The translations under genes were made by a program, and so were the position numbers. A stretch of 64,000 nucleotides of DNA, taken from Mayamaea pseudoterrestris. Its lineage: Eukaryota; Bacillariophyta; Bacillariophyceae; Sellaphorales; Sellaphoraceae. The stretch is from NCBI GenBank assembly GCA_027923505.1, contig BROI01000016.1, positions 620,001-684,000 of the forward strand, written 5' to 3'. Shown here piece after piece: positions 43,188-53,636 of the stretch. Under the pieces are notes generated by a model, which saw only the letters and a list, made by a program, of their open reading frames with translations, was not told the DNA's origin and made no database searches. Position 1 is the stretch's first letter. Every line of letters begins with the position of its first letter.

Positions 43188-43901
43188 ATGGCACAGGGTC
43201 AAAAGAAGTCACGATCAAGGACAAGGATGAACTTGAGCACGGACGAGTCACATGATAGTGGTGGTCTCCGTTTGCGACCAAAAGCCAAAAAGGCGAATAC
43301 AAGTAGTAAGCTTGGTAGTGAGGTTCTGGCGAACGCAAAATTCGGGATTGAGCAGTCTGTCTGGGTTGACATGTATGGTGAAAGCTCTGGAATCGCTACC
43401 GTTTTGGCAAACCATTTGTCGATGAATTTACCGGTGCAAACACAATCAGTGTATTGGGTTGGTTTCTCAAACACAAAACGCGAGCGCATTGTGGAAGAAG
43501 ACGTCATGCACTCGAGTAACGCTTTAAGCGAAGGTGCTCGTATGATGCGCACTGCAGTGGCTCGACCAGCAACGGCTCAATTAGACTGCTCAGGTCTTGA
43601 TAGTGAGGTTGACCGTGCGAATCCTGCCGCCTTTGCTGCAGAGGATGACGATGACGGCAATAAGAAACCCCCTGGACGCTTGTACAAGATTGGGCAAGTC
43701 GTCCTTTACAAGAATATTCTTACTGCAAAGATTGCCAAGCTGGGAGTGTACGGTGAAACTGGATGGTGCTATGATATTAGTCCGCTTCTGGATCGCGTTC
43801 CTATTTTAGATGTTGCTGAACGCTTCTTGGGTCCTATGGGCACTACCGGTAGCAACGTTCAAGCGTCCCTTCGAATGCACCCTTATTATGGTGAGTATTG
43901 A
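43188..43901 (+). CDS. hypothetical protein, two possible SH3-fold modules
   Basis: ATG 43188 opens 237 residues with a basic Ser/Arg N-terminus. Residues about 52-108 (FGIEQSVWVDMYGESSGIA, later VYWVGFSNTKRERIVEEDV) look like a small beta-barrel, Tudor or SH3-like. Residues about 166-215 (YKIGQVVLYKN, KIAKLGVYGETGWCYDI) may be a second, diverged copy. An acidic run (AEDDDDG) separates them. Both fold guesses are inference from hydrophobic pattern. A TACCGGTA palindrome at 43844 lies inside the 3' end of the frame. No family is recognised. Confidence 0.6.
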   Translation: MAQGQKKSRSRTRMNLSTDESHDSGGLRLRPKAKKANTSSKLGSEVLANAKFGIEQSVWVDMYGESSGIATVLANHLSMNLPVQTQSVYWVGFSNTKRERIVEEDVMHSSNALSEGARMMRTAVARPATAQLDCSGLDSEVDRANPAAFAAEDDDDGNKKPPGRLYKIGQVVLYKNILTAKIAKLGVYGETGWCYDISPLLDRVPILDVAERFLGPMGTTGSNVQASLRMHPYYGEY

Positions 43902-44099
43902 ATGTACTCGTAAAGCAAATAGGCAACAAAAAGTTTTGTGGCAACAAACTAAGACAAGTGTAGAATAACAACAGTACTGGTAGTACGCACTGAGGATCTG
44001 AGGATGTCTTCCACCGTACAATTAGCTACGTCTTGTTGCAGGCGAGCTTGGAACACATGTCGACAACTGTCGGAGAGCACCACCACCAGTTTCTAGATA

Positions 44100-44290
44100 C
44101 TCTGTAGGTTGCCATGTCATTCTTATCTGGCAGCTCCGGAATATTGACGTCGGAACATCTCCTCGTCTTGCTCACGCGAGATAAATGAGATGGCGATTCC
44201 TTTCGCACCGAAGCAACCCAGATGTCCGACACGATGAGTTGATTGATTTCCACCGGAGAAAGTCGTTGAACAACATGGCGAATCAATTAC
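44100..44290 (-). pseudogene. decayed duplicate of the last UAP56 exon
   Basis: Read on the minus strand, this piece aligns with the third exon of the intact helicase at 45134-44910: HRVGHLGCFGAKG for [13 protein letters not shown], then IAISFISREQDEE for [13 protein letters not shown], then VNIPELPD for VNIETLPD. The frame shifts within it. The Arg residues of helicase motif VI are lost (HRVGRAGR to HRVGHLGC). Only this exon is present, so it is a partial gene duplicate in the same orientation as the parent. Confidence 0.85.
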
Positions 44291-44294
44291 CTTT

Positions 44295-44495
44295 TGGTAT
44301 ATCAATGTGGAACCTTTGTTGGAATTACGATGTTGCAACACTACTGCGTCTCCATCAAGTGGAACTACTGTGGTTGCATCTACACTAAATGGCATATCGA
44401 GCAAACAGTATTTGTAGCATGTGAATTGTCTGGTGCACCCGCTGTAGCTCCCGTCAAACTGCAATCGGCCAGGGATGCAATCGGATGTCTGCCAA
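44295..44495 (+). repeat. duplicated flank, copy 2
   Basis: Second copy of the segment at 42940-43150, directly beside the decayed helicase exon, suggesting that both arrived through one local rearrangement. Confidence 0.7.
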
Positions 44496-44909
44496 GCCGC
44501 GCCAATGATAGCGTTCGCCTGTTGCGCCGGCAAATGACGTTGGTCCAACGCACCCCACCCATGCTGTCAACGATTTGTCAACCTTGCTGCCAAAAGGACC
44601 GGAATCGGAATCGGCATGAGCGCGTCGCATTTACATTGCCACGAAAGGACTCCAGGTGATTCGAGCCAAGTCGCCTCCAACACTTTTCGATCGTTCGGTT
44701 GTATCAACCTCTTGAGGCACAAAGCCTCGAAATTCCAAAGCGCGCCAATGAGAAGTAGATATAGACCATATGGTCGTCGTTGATTTGTTTCAAAGCATGA
44801 CTAATTACTCTTTACATATATCTTCATTCGTTGTGCTTCGAACGTGCACCTGCTTGCTTATCAAGGCACCCACTGACAACCCTCCTTCTTGACTTTCAAC
44901 ACACTCAAT

Positions 44910-46530
44910 TTACGTGCTCATGTACTTTGAGACATCAATTTCATCAGGGAGTGTTTCAATGTTCACCTCAAAACGGCTCTGGACCTGTGAAAGAATCTCC
45001 TGATCCTGCTCACTCGAGATAAAAGAGATACCGAGACCTTTCGTACCGAAGCGACCCGCACGCCCGACGCGATGCAAAAACTGATCACTGTCCTCTGGGA
45101 AATCGTAATTCACTACTAAATTGATACGTTCTATCTGTTCATATTAAAGGAGCAATGGGGTAGTGTGAGAAAGAGGGAGGAGGTCCCGGGTGACAGCAAT
45201 GACGACTTACATCGATTCCGCGCCCAAACAGGTCCGTCGCCACCAAAATGCGCGCGTTAAAGTCCTTAAACGACTTGTACTTGGCAATACGCTCCTCCTG
45301 GCGCATGCCGGCATGAATGCAAATGCTTGGAAAGTTGCATTCCGTCAAGAGGCGGTTCAACTCCTTGGCGCGAGCCACCTTGCTGACGAAAATGACCACC
45401 TGGTTGAACTCGAGCGCATCCAACAAGTCATTCAACTTGCGATTCTTCTCCGCCTCGTCAAGCTTGACATAGTACAATTGCAATCCATGCAACGTAAGCT
45501 TGGTTTCGTCGTCAATGTAAATCTCCATTGGATCCTGGCAAAACTTTTTGCAGACCGGACGAATCTCCTTGGACAAGGTCGCGCTAAACAACATAACTTG
45601 CTTCTCGTGCGGCGTCATGCGAAAAATCTCCTGCACATCGCGACGCATGTCGAGCGCCTCCAAGACGCGGTCGCACTCATCCAAGACAAAGTGACGAACG
45701 CTGCTCAACACCAACGTCTTTTCACGCGCCAATCCAAGAATGCGTCCAGGCGTTCCCACAATAATGGCAGGATCGTCATTCTTCAAAATGTCGCGATTCT
45801 GCTTAATGTTGACGCCTCCGTAAAAGACTGCCGTCTTGACCGTCGGCAAGTACTTGCTGAAGCGCTCATACTCGTGCGCAATCTGAAAGGCCAACTCGCG
45901 CGTGTGACACAAGACCAGCACCTGCACTCCCTTGGCGTCGGCGTTGAGCTGATGCAAGGTTGCCAAGACAAAGACTGCCGTCTTGCCCATGCCCGACTTG
46001 GCTTGACAGACAATGTCTCCGCCCAGCATGGCCTGCGGAATGGACTCGTGCTGCACCTCCGACGGATGCTCGAAACCGGCATCGACAATGGCGCGCGTGA
46101 GCTCCGGCTTGAGCAAAAAATCCTTGAATCCACTGGCGTGAATGGCAACGTAGTGGCCCTTCTTGGCGTCAGCCTTTGGAGCAGTACCAGTCTTAGTGTC
46201 CTTGACGGCGGAGACTTCCTGGTGTATTTAATGGATGGAATAATATGGAATGGATTGATAGCACAGCCGGAGCAGCAGTTTGTATCGGGCAATAGAGGTC
46301 ATTTTTGAGTGAGTCAATCGGTCGCTATGAAGAAATAGGGAAGGAGCGGCGACAAGTAAATTACGTTACTGCCCAACAGCCATCTCGAAGGGATCGTGCA
46401 GCGGCTTGATGCTGCTGCAGAAACTTGAATCTTGTATATGGAATCCTTCATTCTCTCACTGGTTCCTCGCAGGGACTAAACGCACCTCCTCCTCGTCGTA
46501 GTCGACCAAATCGTCTTCGTTATCAGCCAT
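44910..46530 (-). CDS. DDX39B: DECD-box RNA helicase UAP56 (DDX39/Sub2)
   Basis: Three exons, 46530-46486, 46218-45211 and 45134-44910, give 425 residues, close to the 428 of human UAP56. The first 15 residues ([15 protein letters not shown]) form a separate small exon after which a 267-base intron follows. Motifs: the Q-motif region [11 protein letters not shown], Walker [12 protein letters not shown], the family-specific DECD, SAT, and [11 protein letters not shown] continuing over the splice junction into [11 protein letters not shown], then [10 protein letters not shown]. The protein is a nuclear ATPase for spliceosome assembly and a TREX component for mRNA export. All donors and acceptors are GT/AG. 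A partial duplicate of the last exon lies about 600 bases beyond its 3' end. Confidence 0.96.
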
Positions 46531-47531
46531 CGTGACTAGTGTAGTTGTATATGTATACTTGGAATCGCAAAAAGCAGGGAGCTAATGGAACGCAATTCGA
46601 GGCGCTCTTCAACGGTTGTGACTGTCATGGTCACAACTGGAGGTGCGGACGAGGGCGTTCGATGTATGCGTATTTGAGACGGTTGACGCGAGACATCGAG
46701 CGCTGACGAGTATTCAACGAGTCGGAGCGTTACTCAGGCATCTGTCACGCTTCTTCGTCCGGTTTAGCTACCCTGGACAAGCATGAAACAAGACTAACAC
46801 TCGACACCCTGCCATACTGCCGTTTCTCTAAGTCAATGGCTGTCAAGCGCCACTTTATAGGATGAGACGCCGTGCAAGAAGCAAACTTGACGTCAAAGCT
46901 GGATTGCAGGAGAAAACCTCGAGAGGTCAAGCCAAGAAACTCACTTTGCTTTCAAACGGCTCACATGTTTCCTGCCGGGGCGCGACATGCGATCGCCGCA
47001 GAGATATTGTGATCCGACAAGACGTTATTTGGGCTATGTACCCGCAGTAATGGGCAGTCAACCGACCTTAAAGACTGCTCAGCTATCTTACTCCCCAGAT
47101 GGCTTGGGATTGAGCAAGTCAGCGGCACGTGCGCCGGGGCAATTCGACCATCACGGAGGAACGAGTGATACTACGAGTGACCTCGGAAGGGATACTTTAA
47201 ACTTCATCTGCAAGTCCATCTTCAAGTGAGACTTATTCGTCGTTTGCTTTCACTGTTACGTGGCGAACGGCATGTGTCATATTCAAAGCGTTTGTCGACG
47301 AGGGCAGTGAGAAAAAGAGCCTCTCCAACTACAGGGCACTAGCGATTTGAGAACCAGTGATATGCCTATAAAATGGCATTGACATAAAGCGACATCTTGT
47401 TTGGAACGCAACTGGCCCTCGGCAATCGAACCTCTGTGCAGCCTTTGGTCGCAAAGTGGTTCCGATTTTCACTCGGGACCTTTCACAATTACCTCGATAG
47501 CGGCTTGAGCAATACGGCAACCTTAGCAACC
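46531..47531. other. intergenic, no supported gene
   Basis: Contains the promoter of the helicase on the minus strand and that of the small gene at 47532 on the plus strand. Short frames at 46.8-47.2 kb have no recognisable content. Confidence 0.5.
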
Positions 47532-47831
47532 ATGAGCCAGAACAACAACAGCAATGGCGTTCCTGTCAAGCCGAGAAGACCTACAGCAGTAAACCGAAGA
47601 CACGGAGTTGAGTTCAGCCTAGCTAGGACTCTCCTGTTGGACGCGCAAGACACTCCGTTCGGCGGAGCCGCAACATTGATGCCACGAGTCGGCTCCTTGA
47701 GACGCCCCAACACAAACCACGCTGCTGCAAGTAAAGTTGATCGGGCGTTTCTTCGCGCGGTGCTGACCGAGGCGCTTGAGATCCTGGGCGAGGATGGTGC
47801 AACGAATTTTGGAAGTGACAATCGAGCTTAA
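47532..47831 (+). CDS. small basic protein, unknown
   Basis: ATG 47532 opens 99 residues. PVKPRRPTAVNRRHGVEFS and LMPRVGSLRRPNT carry Ser/Thr next to Arg pairs. The C-terminal 30 residues (KVDRAFLRAVLTEALEILGED) look like an amphipathic helix. The MPR-x-GS element recalls the small proteins at 9-16 kb, though no full-length similarity is visible. Function unknown. Confidence 0.55.
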   Translation: MSQNNNSNGVPVKPRRPTAVNRRHGVEFSLARTLLLDAQDTPFGGAATLMPRVGSLRRPNTNHAAASKVDRAFLRAVLTEALEILGEDGATNFGSDNRA

Positions 47832-48062
47832 GCAATCTCATCCGAGGGGTCTTCAAAATGACAGCATTGCGTCCTGTCTGCAAGTGGAATTATACGTCAC
47901 ACATCCAATATTTAACGCTTCAAAAGCAAGCACTCACTGTCAATACGTTTAGCTTGCTGGAAGGTAACTGCCGCCGAACTATACACTTTCGCAATCGCTT
48001 TAGCATAACATATAATATCTATTAACATTATTGGTCCGCTACAATTTTTTTGTAATCTACCA

Positions 48063-48732
48063 TTAAGTTGAAAGTCGCGCATTTATCAACCTAATAAGCG
48101 AAGGACACTGGTGTCTACTTTTGAACCACCACTCGTCGTTGCCACTCTCTGCACTCTGCACCCAGTCGCCTCCCGAGGGGGCATCACTCGCATTGAGCGA
48201 TTGTAGCAAATGGTACACACGAGTGGTGGGAGAGCCGTTGCTCACTGTAGAAGATGCCACTTTAAGTGCCTGCCGCTTGTCGCCCACATCGGTTTCGAGA
48301 TTCCCGCCAAACTTGATCTGTAACGGATCGACTGACGCTCGTCGAGGATTGAATGCTCTGAGCGCTGTTTTTCTGGCAACTAGACGAATCCAAAATTGCA
48401 GCTACATTTGACTAAAAAGGCTGCTACTTGCGACTGATTCAAGCTACCCTTCGATAAAGCACTTGCTGTCTCTACCGGTACGGTTCGTGCTGGTGCAAGG
48501 CCTCTTACTGTTAGTCGTGCTTTTGTAGGCCAAAAGTACTCCGATAGTGATTGAAGTTCACATGCGTACCTGAGATGAAGCCTTCGTTATAACTTCGTGC
48601 GTCAGGATATGTCGACGTGTATGTTATGTATTCGAGTATCGCTGCCTTGAGCCTAAAACTGGGGCTTATCATCCTGTGAGTGATAGACAACTTCTCGCAC
48701 GCCAGCATTATTGGGCTTCGGTTTTGTCCCAT
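48063..48732 (-). CDS. possible spliced small gene
   Basis: A minus-strand frame is open from about 48407 to the stop at 48063 (about 114 residues, with NPRRASVDP, IKFGGNLETDVGDKRQ and GDWVQSAES) but lacks an ATG. A TGTAG acceptor lies at its start. Upstream, ATG 48732 opens a frame (MGQNRSPIMLACEKLS) with a possible donor CAG-GTACGC near 48572. Joining these two sites would put the downstream exon in a different, also open frame, so the exon structure is not settled. Confidence 0.3.
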
Positions 48733-48883
48733 TCAATGAGCCAATAGGATGTCGAGTTGTGCCAACTTTGAGCCCTTCTATCTCCATAATGGTACGTAAC
48801 GGGACCAAATCAAGTATATGAGTTGTTAGAGGATGACAAGCGCTATAAAGGTGTGGAAGGGTTTTCTCTCATTCGCTACCGAC

Positions 48884-48971
48884 ATGAAAGGCAGGTTTCG
48901 GATGGGTAGCTCCAAGTCACAGCGGTAATGAAAGGCAGGTTTCGGATGGGTAGCTCCAAGTCACAGCGGTA
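48884..48971. repeat. 44-bp tandem duplication upstream of MRPL4
   Basis: Two exact copies of a 44-base unit beginning ATGAAAGGCAGGTTTCGG, 130-217 bases before the start codon at 49101. Both copies carry the same potential regulatory sequence and a small ATG. Confidence 0.9.
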
Positions 48972-49100
48972 ATGACGGCGGACAGACGCTCGACGCGAGC
49001 CGCATCTACCATGAGGATTGTTTTCCGCCGACGAATTTGAGCCGACCCATCCGCCGCCTGTACCAATAGCGTTCTTTGTAGGATCAAAGCGCCACGCAGC

Positions 49101-50285
49101 ATGCTTCGATCACTCGCTAAAAAATCTCGAGGCGCATGGAAGAGTCTAGCGACTACAACGCAGCGACGACCAATCGTTTCTGTCAATCGTTGCGCCCTTG
49201 ACGTGAACTCTAGCTCGTTCAGACTACTGCGTCTACAATCTACTACATCTGCGGCAAGAGTCTCAGAGGTCCGTCATGTTGTTCCTCCAAACCTCAAGAT
49301 TGATCCGCGGTCATCCTTTGCTCCCGTGCATCCTGTAATGGTCGAGCCGCGGCTGCCTAGGGATGATGACAATGAGGAAGACCAAGCAGTTTCACCAAGG
49401 GACAAGAAGAAAACTGCCTCTGAACTTGGTAGACTCCAAGACAATGAGTCTCTTGCAGATGATGAGTCCGAGTATGAAGAAGAATATGCAGATGATGACC
49501 TTCCACTGTTTCTAGCTGCTCCGGAAATTCGCTACGCTGTTCCCCTGCCGGAGCGGCTCAACGTGACGGTCCACTCACTCTTTTCTTCTACTCCATCAAC
49601 TGCATCCGGTGCCATTTACTTGGACAAAGCTGTCTTTGGCCGCGACCCCATTCGCATTGACTTGATGAAACGCGCTGTTGACTATTATAGAGCCAAGAAG
49701 CGCGGCATGCGCAAGGCTGTCACCAAGACCATATCCCAAGTGTCCGGCAGTGGCCGCAAGATGCGACAGCAAAAGGGGACTGGCAAGGCGCGCATGGGAC
49801 ACTCGCGACCGGCCCATCATCGGGGAGGCGCCAAGGCGCATGGACCAAAGAACGTTACCGACTATGGAAACACCAAGTTGAATAAAAAGGTGCGAAAGCA
49901 AGCGTTGAGTCATGCGCTGTCGCAAAAGTTGCTGGAAGGCAACTTGGTGTTGATTAATTCATTGTTTGAACTGCCGACGCACAAGACGAAAGATTTTGCG
50001 CGGTTGCTGCAGCCGTGGGGAATTGGAGGACGACATGGAACGACGGCGCTCATTTTGGACTGCTACCATGCCGATAAGCAAGTTGATGCTGCAGTCACAG
50101 CCACTCCGCCACCGGTTTCATTCAAGGGTGTTCCGGCAAATGTGGTGGTTGCGTCATCAAATATGCACAATGTCACGGTTGGAAATGATCACCAGGGCAG
50201 CGTTTATGATATTTTAAAGCACGAAAAATTGGTGCTGACATTGGCAGCGCTCGAAAAACTAGAAGCTAGGTTGAAAGATATTTAA
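49101..50285 (+). CDS. MRPL4: mitochondrial ribosomal protein uL4m
   Basis: A single exon encodes 394 residues. The N-terminus is basic and poor in acid residues (MLRSLAKKSRGAWKSLATTTQRR), a mitochondrial presequence. An acidic linker (EDQAVSPRDKK, DDESEYEEEYADDD) precedes the L4 domain at about 145-394. L4 hallmarks are VFGRDPIRIDLMKRAVDYYRAKKR, GSGRKMRQQKGTGKARMGHSR, HRGGAKAHGPK and the late LVLTLAALEKLE. uL4 lines the peptide exit tunnel of the large subunit. The bacterial type and the presequence indicate the mitochondrial ribosome; a plastid version would usually be encoded in the plastid genome of this lineage. Confidence 0.93.
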   Translation: MLRSLAKKSRGAWKSLATTTQRRPIVSVNRCALDVNSSSFRLLRLQSTTSAARVSEVRHVVPPNLKIDPRSSFAPVHPVMVEPRLPRDDDNEEDQAVSPRDKKKTASELGRLQDNESLADDESEYEEEYADDDLPLFLAAPEIRYAVPLPERLNVTVHSLFSSTPSTASGAIYLDKAVFGRDPIRIDLMKRAVDYYRAKKRGMRKAVTKTISQVSGSGRKMRQQKGTGKARMGHSRPAHHRGGAKAHGPKNVTDYGNTKLNKKVRKQALSHALSQKLLEGNLVLINSLFELPTHKTKDFARLLQPWGIGGRHGTTALILDCYHADKQVDAAVTATPPPVSFKGVPANVVVASSNMHNVTVGNDHQGSVYDILKHEKLVLTLAALEKLEARLKDI

Positions 50286-50643
50286 TCAATTGATGCATTG
50301 CCTTGGTTATATGTTGAATGATTATGTTGCTTTAAACGAGACAAAAAATAGGGGTGAGAAAAAAGCATAGTCACTTGTAGGATATTGGCGTACTGCGATG
50401 GTCTGATGGAAGGGGAGAAAAGGAATCGAGTGAACTTTTGACCAGCCGCAGAATTGTCCATGTATCACAAATATTACAATAGCTGGACTCAATGATTGCG
50501 GCGCGCAAGGAAAGAGGAGTGAAAGAATGTGAGGCAAAGACGCGGAGCGAGAACCAAACTTTAAACAAATTGAACGGCACGATCTCGAAAATGAACCCCG
50601 AATGACATGAGCGACCGAAATTACCTCGCCCTACCATCATTCA

Positions 50644-53304
50644 TCAATGCGTTCCCTCTGCCATGAGCTCATGCTTGCGTCTCCGCAAGTCAACCAGTTG
50701 GCCAACAGATTCGGTCAACTTTTCGTGCACAACGTCGCGACGAGCGGCCAGCGAGACAACGTCTTGGTCAAGTGCACGCGAAAGGGCCATCTTTTCTGCC
50801 AGCTCGGGCTCCGCTTGCGCAAGCAACTGCTCCGTCTCGTCAAGCTCTTTCGTCTGGATCGCCAATTCGTCGCGTTGCTTTGCAACCAGGTTTTGAAAAT
50901 GCAGAAGAGTGGACTTTCGTTCAAGTTCCTTGCGCCGTTGTAACAGCTCGTCGCGTGATGGGGCAGATGGTGGAGGAATTGCTGCTGCTGCTGCCGCCGC
51001 GACTGCTGATACAGCAAACGTTTCGTGACTGCTCGGTTCCTGCACATTACAGTTGTCGATGACATGCGCCGCTTCATTACCAGTCGATTTCTCCGTTACA
51101 TCAGATGTATTACGCTCTGTGAGACGACGACGCTTCTCTTTGGCACGGGCGAGTGCATTCTCAAGTTCCAATTTGCGCTTGAGGAGCAGTTCGTGCGATG
51201 CGTCCTTAGCATTCGGTTTTGCGGCTGGAAGGAGTTTGGCGACTTCAAGAAAGCAAGTCTTTTCGTCCGTCGTGTCAATGTTCTTGATAAGCAGCGAGTC
51301 CGTCGATCCTCGCAACGATTTGTACTTGGAATGATCAGGCGTCGACAGGAGCTGTTTGCGATCCAGTGACATCTTCCGAGCTTGAAGAAATTGTTTCTTC
51401 TCCTGGAGCGCCTCTCGTAACTTGGCCTGTGCCTTGGCAAGCTCCGCCTTTGCCATTGAGCGGTTGGTAGTCGACATTATATTTGGCTTGGGAGGCTCAT
51501 TGCCACTTCTTGAGGCAGCAGCAGCAGATGTGTCCGTCTCAGCAGCATCAAAAGTAGAATTCAATTGAACATTGCTGCCGAGAATCCGCTTTTCACGAAT
51601 AGACGCATTGTCCAAGGATACGTGCTTGACCGAATCACTACTTTTCAAAATATTGGATTTGCTTCGATGTTGCAGAGTAATGTCGTCAATGGCAGGGCAG
51701 CTACTTGCTGTTGCCACTGGCGCATTCAATGACGTACAAGCCCGCTTGGCGTCCAAATACCAGCGTTTCTTCTTGAACTGCAGCTTGTGTGGCGCGTTGC
51801 GGATAACGGCAGCCGCTAGATCCGCCAAGATTTCAACATCCTTTGGCACTGGATGATTCAACGTATTGACATTGGAAAGCCGAAACGTGTCCAAAGCGTG
51901 CTGGACCTGGCTTTTGTAATCGTCCTTTCGATGCTCGATGCACTCAAACACAATATCCTCCAATTGCTGCAAGTGCACTTGATCCACCGAGCATGAATCG
52001 TTCCGCTCATGCGCCGTCGACGCGGGCAAATTGCTCGTCGCGACCGATGCTTGCTCCATTGTGACTGCAGCGGTCTGCTTTGAATCGTCAAGTAGAGGTT
52101 CATCAGCGTCAAGAAATTGCAGTGGATCATTCGTAACGGCAATGTCGTCACGTTTGCTCAATTCGGCGGCATGCTGAACATGTAGCTGTTGCTTCTGCGG
52201 CGGTACAATAACACTCGCGTCGTTCACCGTTTCGCTCCCTCGAGTTGCCGCATTGCCCAGCGGGCTTTTCAATGGGCCTTGATTCGTCAATGGTGTTGAC
52301 GCTGCTCGCTCTCGCCGTTTCTTCCCCGAGCGACGCGTCTTTTTCTTCTTGCCAATGCTTGTCGTTTTCGACGCATAACTTGGTACTGGCGGTGGCGACA
52401 AAGTGGAGCTGGCTGAGAGTGATTGCTGCTGCTTCGGCAAGGGCGGTTGCTTTGGTAGTACTTCTTCCTTGTTTACAATGGAGTGACCAATGGCTTCAAC
52501 GCTAGAACAAGGGCCAATGATAGGTTTTGGAGGAGTCGGCAGTGAAAGTGGTAGGGGAAAGCCTAGATAATAACTATTAGTGGCAGAAGAATGGGGCTGC
52601 CATCTTGATTCGTTTGGTGGCGGCGGCGGCAAGAGCTGCTGCATCGTTGCAGCAGTCGAAGGAAGAGCTTGATGTAACGGAGCAGGCACTGTAGAAGAAT
52701 TTGGAGGTAGTTGCATGGAATGATTCAATTTATGTTCGTCCGGATGGTTCGCTTGATGAAAGGCCGCGTTGTGGCTCGTTGCTGCTGCAGCAGCAGGAGG
52801 CGGAGGCGGCAACCAGCTACTTGCAGATGGATGCGGCGGCGGAGGAGGCGTGTAGCGAGAAGGAGGAGGATGCTGAGCATTGATTTGAACTGATGATGCA
52901 TGAGACGTTCCTGCATGGCTGTTCCAAGGCACAGTGCTTGTTGGTAGTGCTGGAGGTATATTAGTTCGTGCCGTTGCCTGATGCTGCGCGTGATGCGGCT
53001 GCACTGGATGCTGGATCGCTTGGTATGCAGCATTATGGTAAGAATGGTGAAGATTCTGCTGCTGCTGCGGATGATGATACTGTAAAGGCTGCTGTTGTCG
53101 CTGCAATGCATTGTAATTGCCATGCTGAAATGACTGCTGCTGCTGAAATGGCTGCTGTGACGACCCGTAAAAACCATTTGAAGACGCTCCTTCAACCGCG
53201 CTTGCTCCTTGAGAATAATTAAAGGTTCCATTCCAAGCTTGCGGAGGCGGCGGCGGAGGTGGAGCTTGCTGCTCTTGCCATTCTCGGCCGTTCCAAATCA
53301 TCAT
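50644..53304 (-). CDS. Pro/Gln-rich protein with C-terminal coiled coil, unknown
   Basis: ATG 53304 opens 886 residues (MMIWNGREWQEQQAPPPPP); the frame extends upstream without an ATG. The first ~270 residues are rich in Pro, Gln, His and Ser and probably disordered, with repeated poly-Pro runs. A basic GKKKKTRRSGKKRRERAA patch at about residue 320 looks like a nuclear localisation signal. A folded part may lie near 445-530 (VHLQQLEDIVFECIEHRKDDY.., then KKKRWYLDAKRACTS). Coiled-coil stretches follow (KAELAKAQAKLREALQEKK; LLLKRKLELENALARAKEKRRR; the last 100 residues). Composition suggests a nuclear RNA- or transcription-related scaffold, but no family is recognised. A GTACCGGTAC palindrome lies 233 bases upstream. 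Confidence 0.8.
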   Translation of the reverse strand: MMIWNGREWQEQQAPPPPPPPQAWNGTFNYSQGASAVEGASSNGFYGSSQQPFQQQQSFQHGNYNALQRQQQPLQYHHPQQQQNLHHSYHNAAYQAIQHPVQPHHAQHQATARTNIPPALPTSTVPWNSHAGTSHASSVQINAQHPPPSRYTPPPPPHPSASSWLPPPPPAAAAATSHNAAFHQANHPDEHKLNHSMQLPPNSSTVPAPLHQALPSTAATMQQLLPPPPPNESRWQPHSSATNSYYLGFPLPLSLPTPPKPIIGPCSSVEAIGHSIVNKEEVLPKQPPLPKQQQSLSASSTLSPPPVPSYASKTTSIGKKKKTRRSGKKRRERAASTPLTNQGPLKSPLGNAATRGSETVNDASVIVPPQKQQLHVQHAAELSKRDDIAVTNDPLQFLDADEPLLDDSKQTAAVTMEQASVATSNLPASTAHERNDSCSVDQVHLQQLEDIVFECIEHRKDDYKSQVQHALDTFRLSNVNTLNHPVPKDVEILADLAAAVIRNAPHKLQFKKKRWYLDAKRACTSLNAPVATASSCPAIDDITLQHRSKSNILKSSDSVKHVSLDNASIREKRILGSNVQLNSTFDAAETDTSAAAASRSGNEPPKPNIMSTTNRSMAKAELAKAQAKLREALQEKKQFLQARKMSLDRKQLLSTPDHSKYKSLRGSTDSLLIKNIDTTDEKTCFLEVAKLLPAAKPNAKDASHELLLKRKLELENALARAKEKRRRLTERNTSDVTEKSTGNEAAHVIDNCNVQEPSSHETFAVSAVAAAAAAAIPPPSAPSRDELLQRRKELERKSTLLHFQNLVAKQRDELAIQTKELDETEQLLAQAEPELAEKMALSRALDQDVVSLAARRDVVHEKLTESVGQLVDLRRRKHELMAEGTH

Positions 53305-53636
53305 TTTGCTGAAGGAGCCAGTGATTGTCAAGGATAAAAACAGACGGAACGCAGCAGCAGTTCTCAGTGCTAGCAAGTTCAAGGTAAAGCAGCTTATCGT
53401 CTCTCGGTATCAGTATTATTTGAGCATTATCAAGCAAGTCAATCTGCGTCATGAAGCGAACGCGCGCGCATTTTTTTCGCCATGGTCGACCGATGCGTCG
53501 TCACGAAAGCTGGGAAGCGAAGAACGGACGGACGAGTACCGGTACGTCAGCTAGCGTTCATGTCGCAGTGGTCGTGCGACGTTTGGCGGCGCGGCACGAT
53601 GCACAATTCCTACGACGTAGACTGTCTTTCTAGGCA

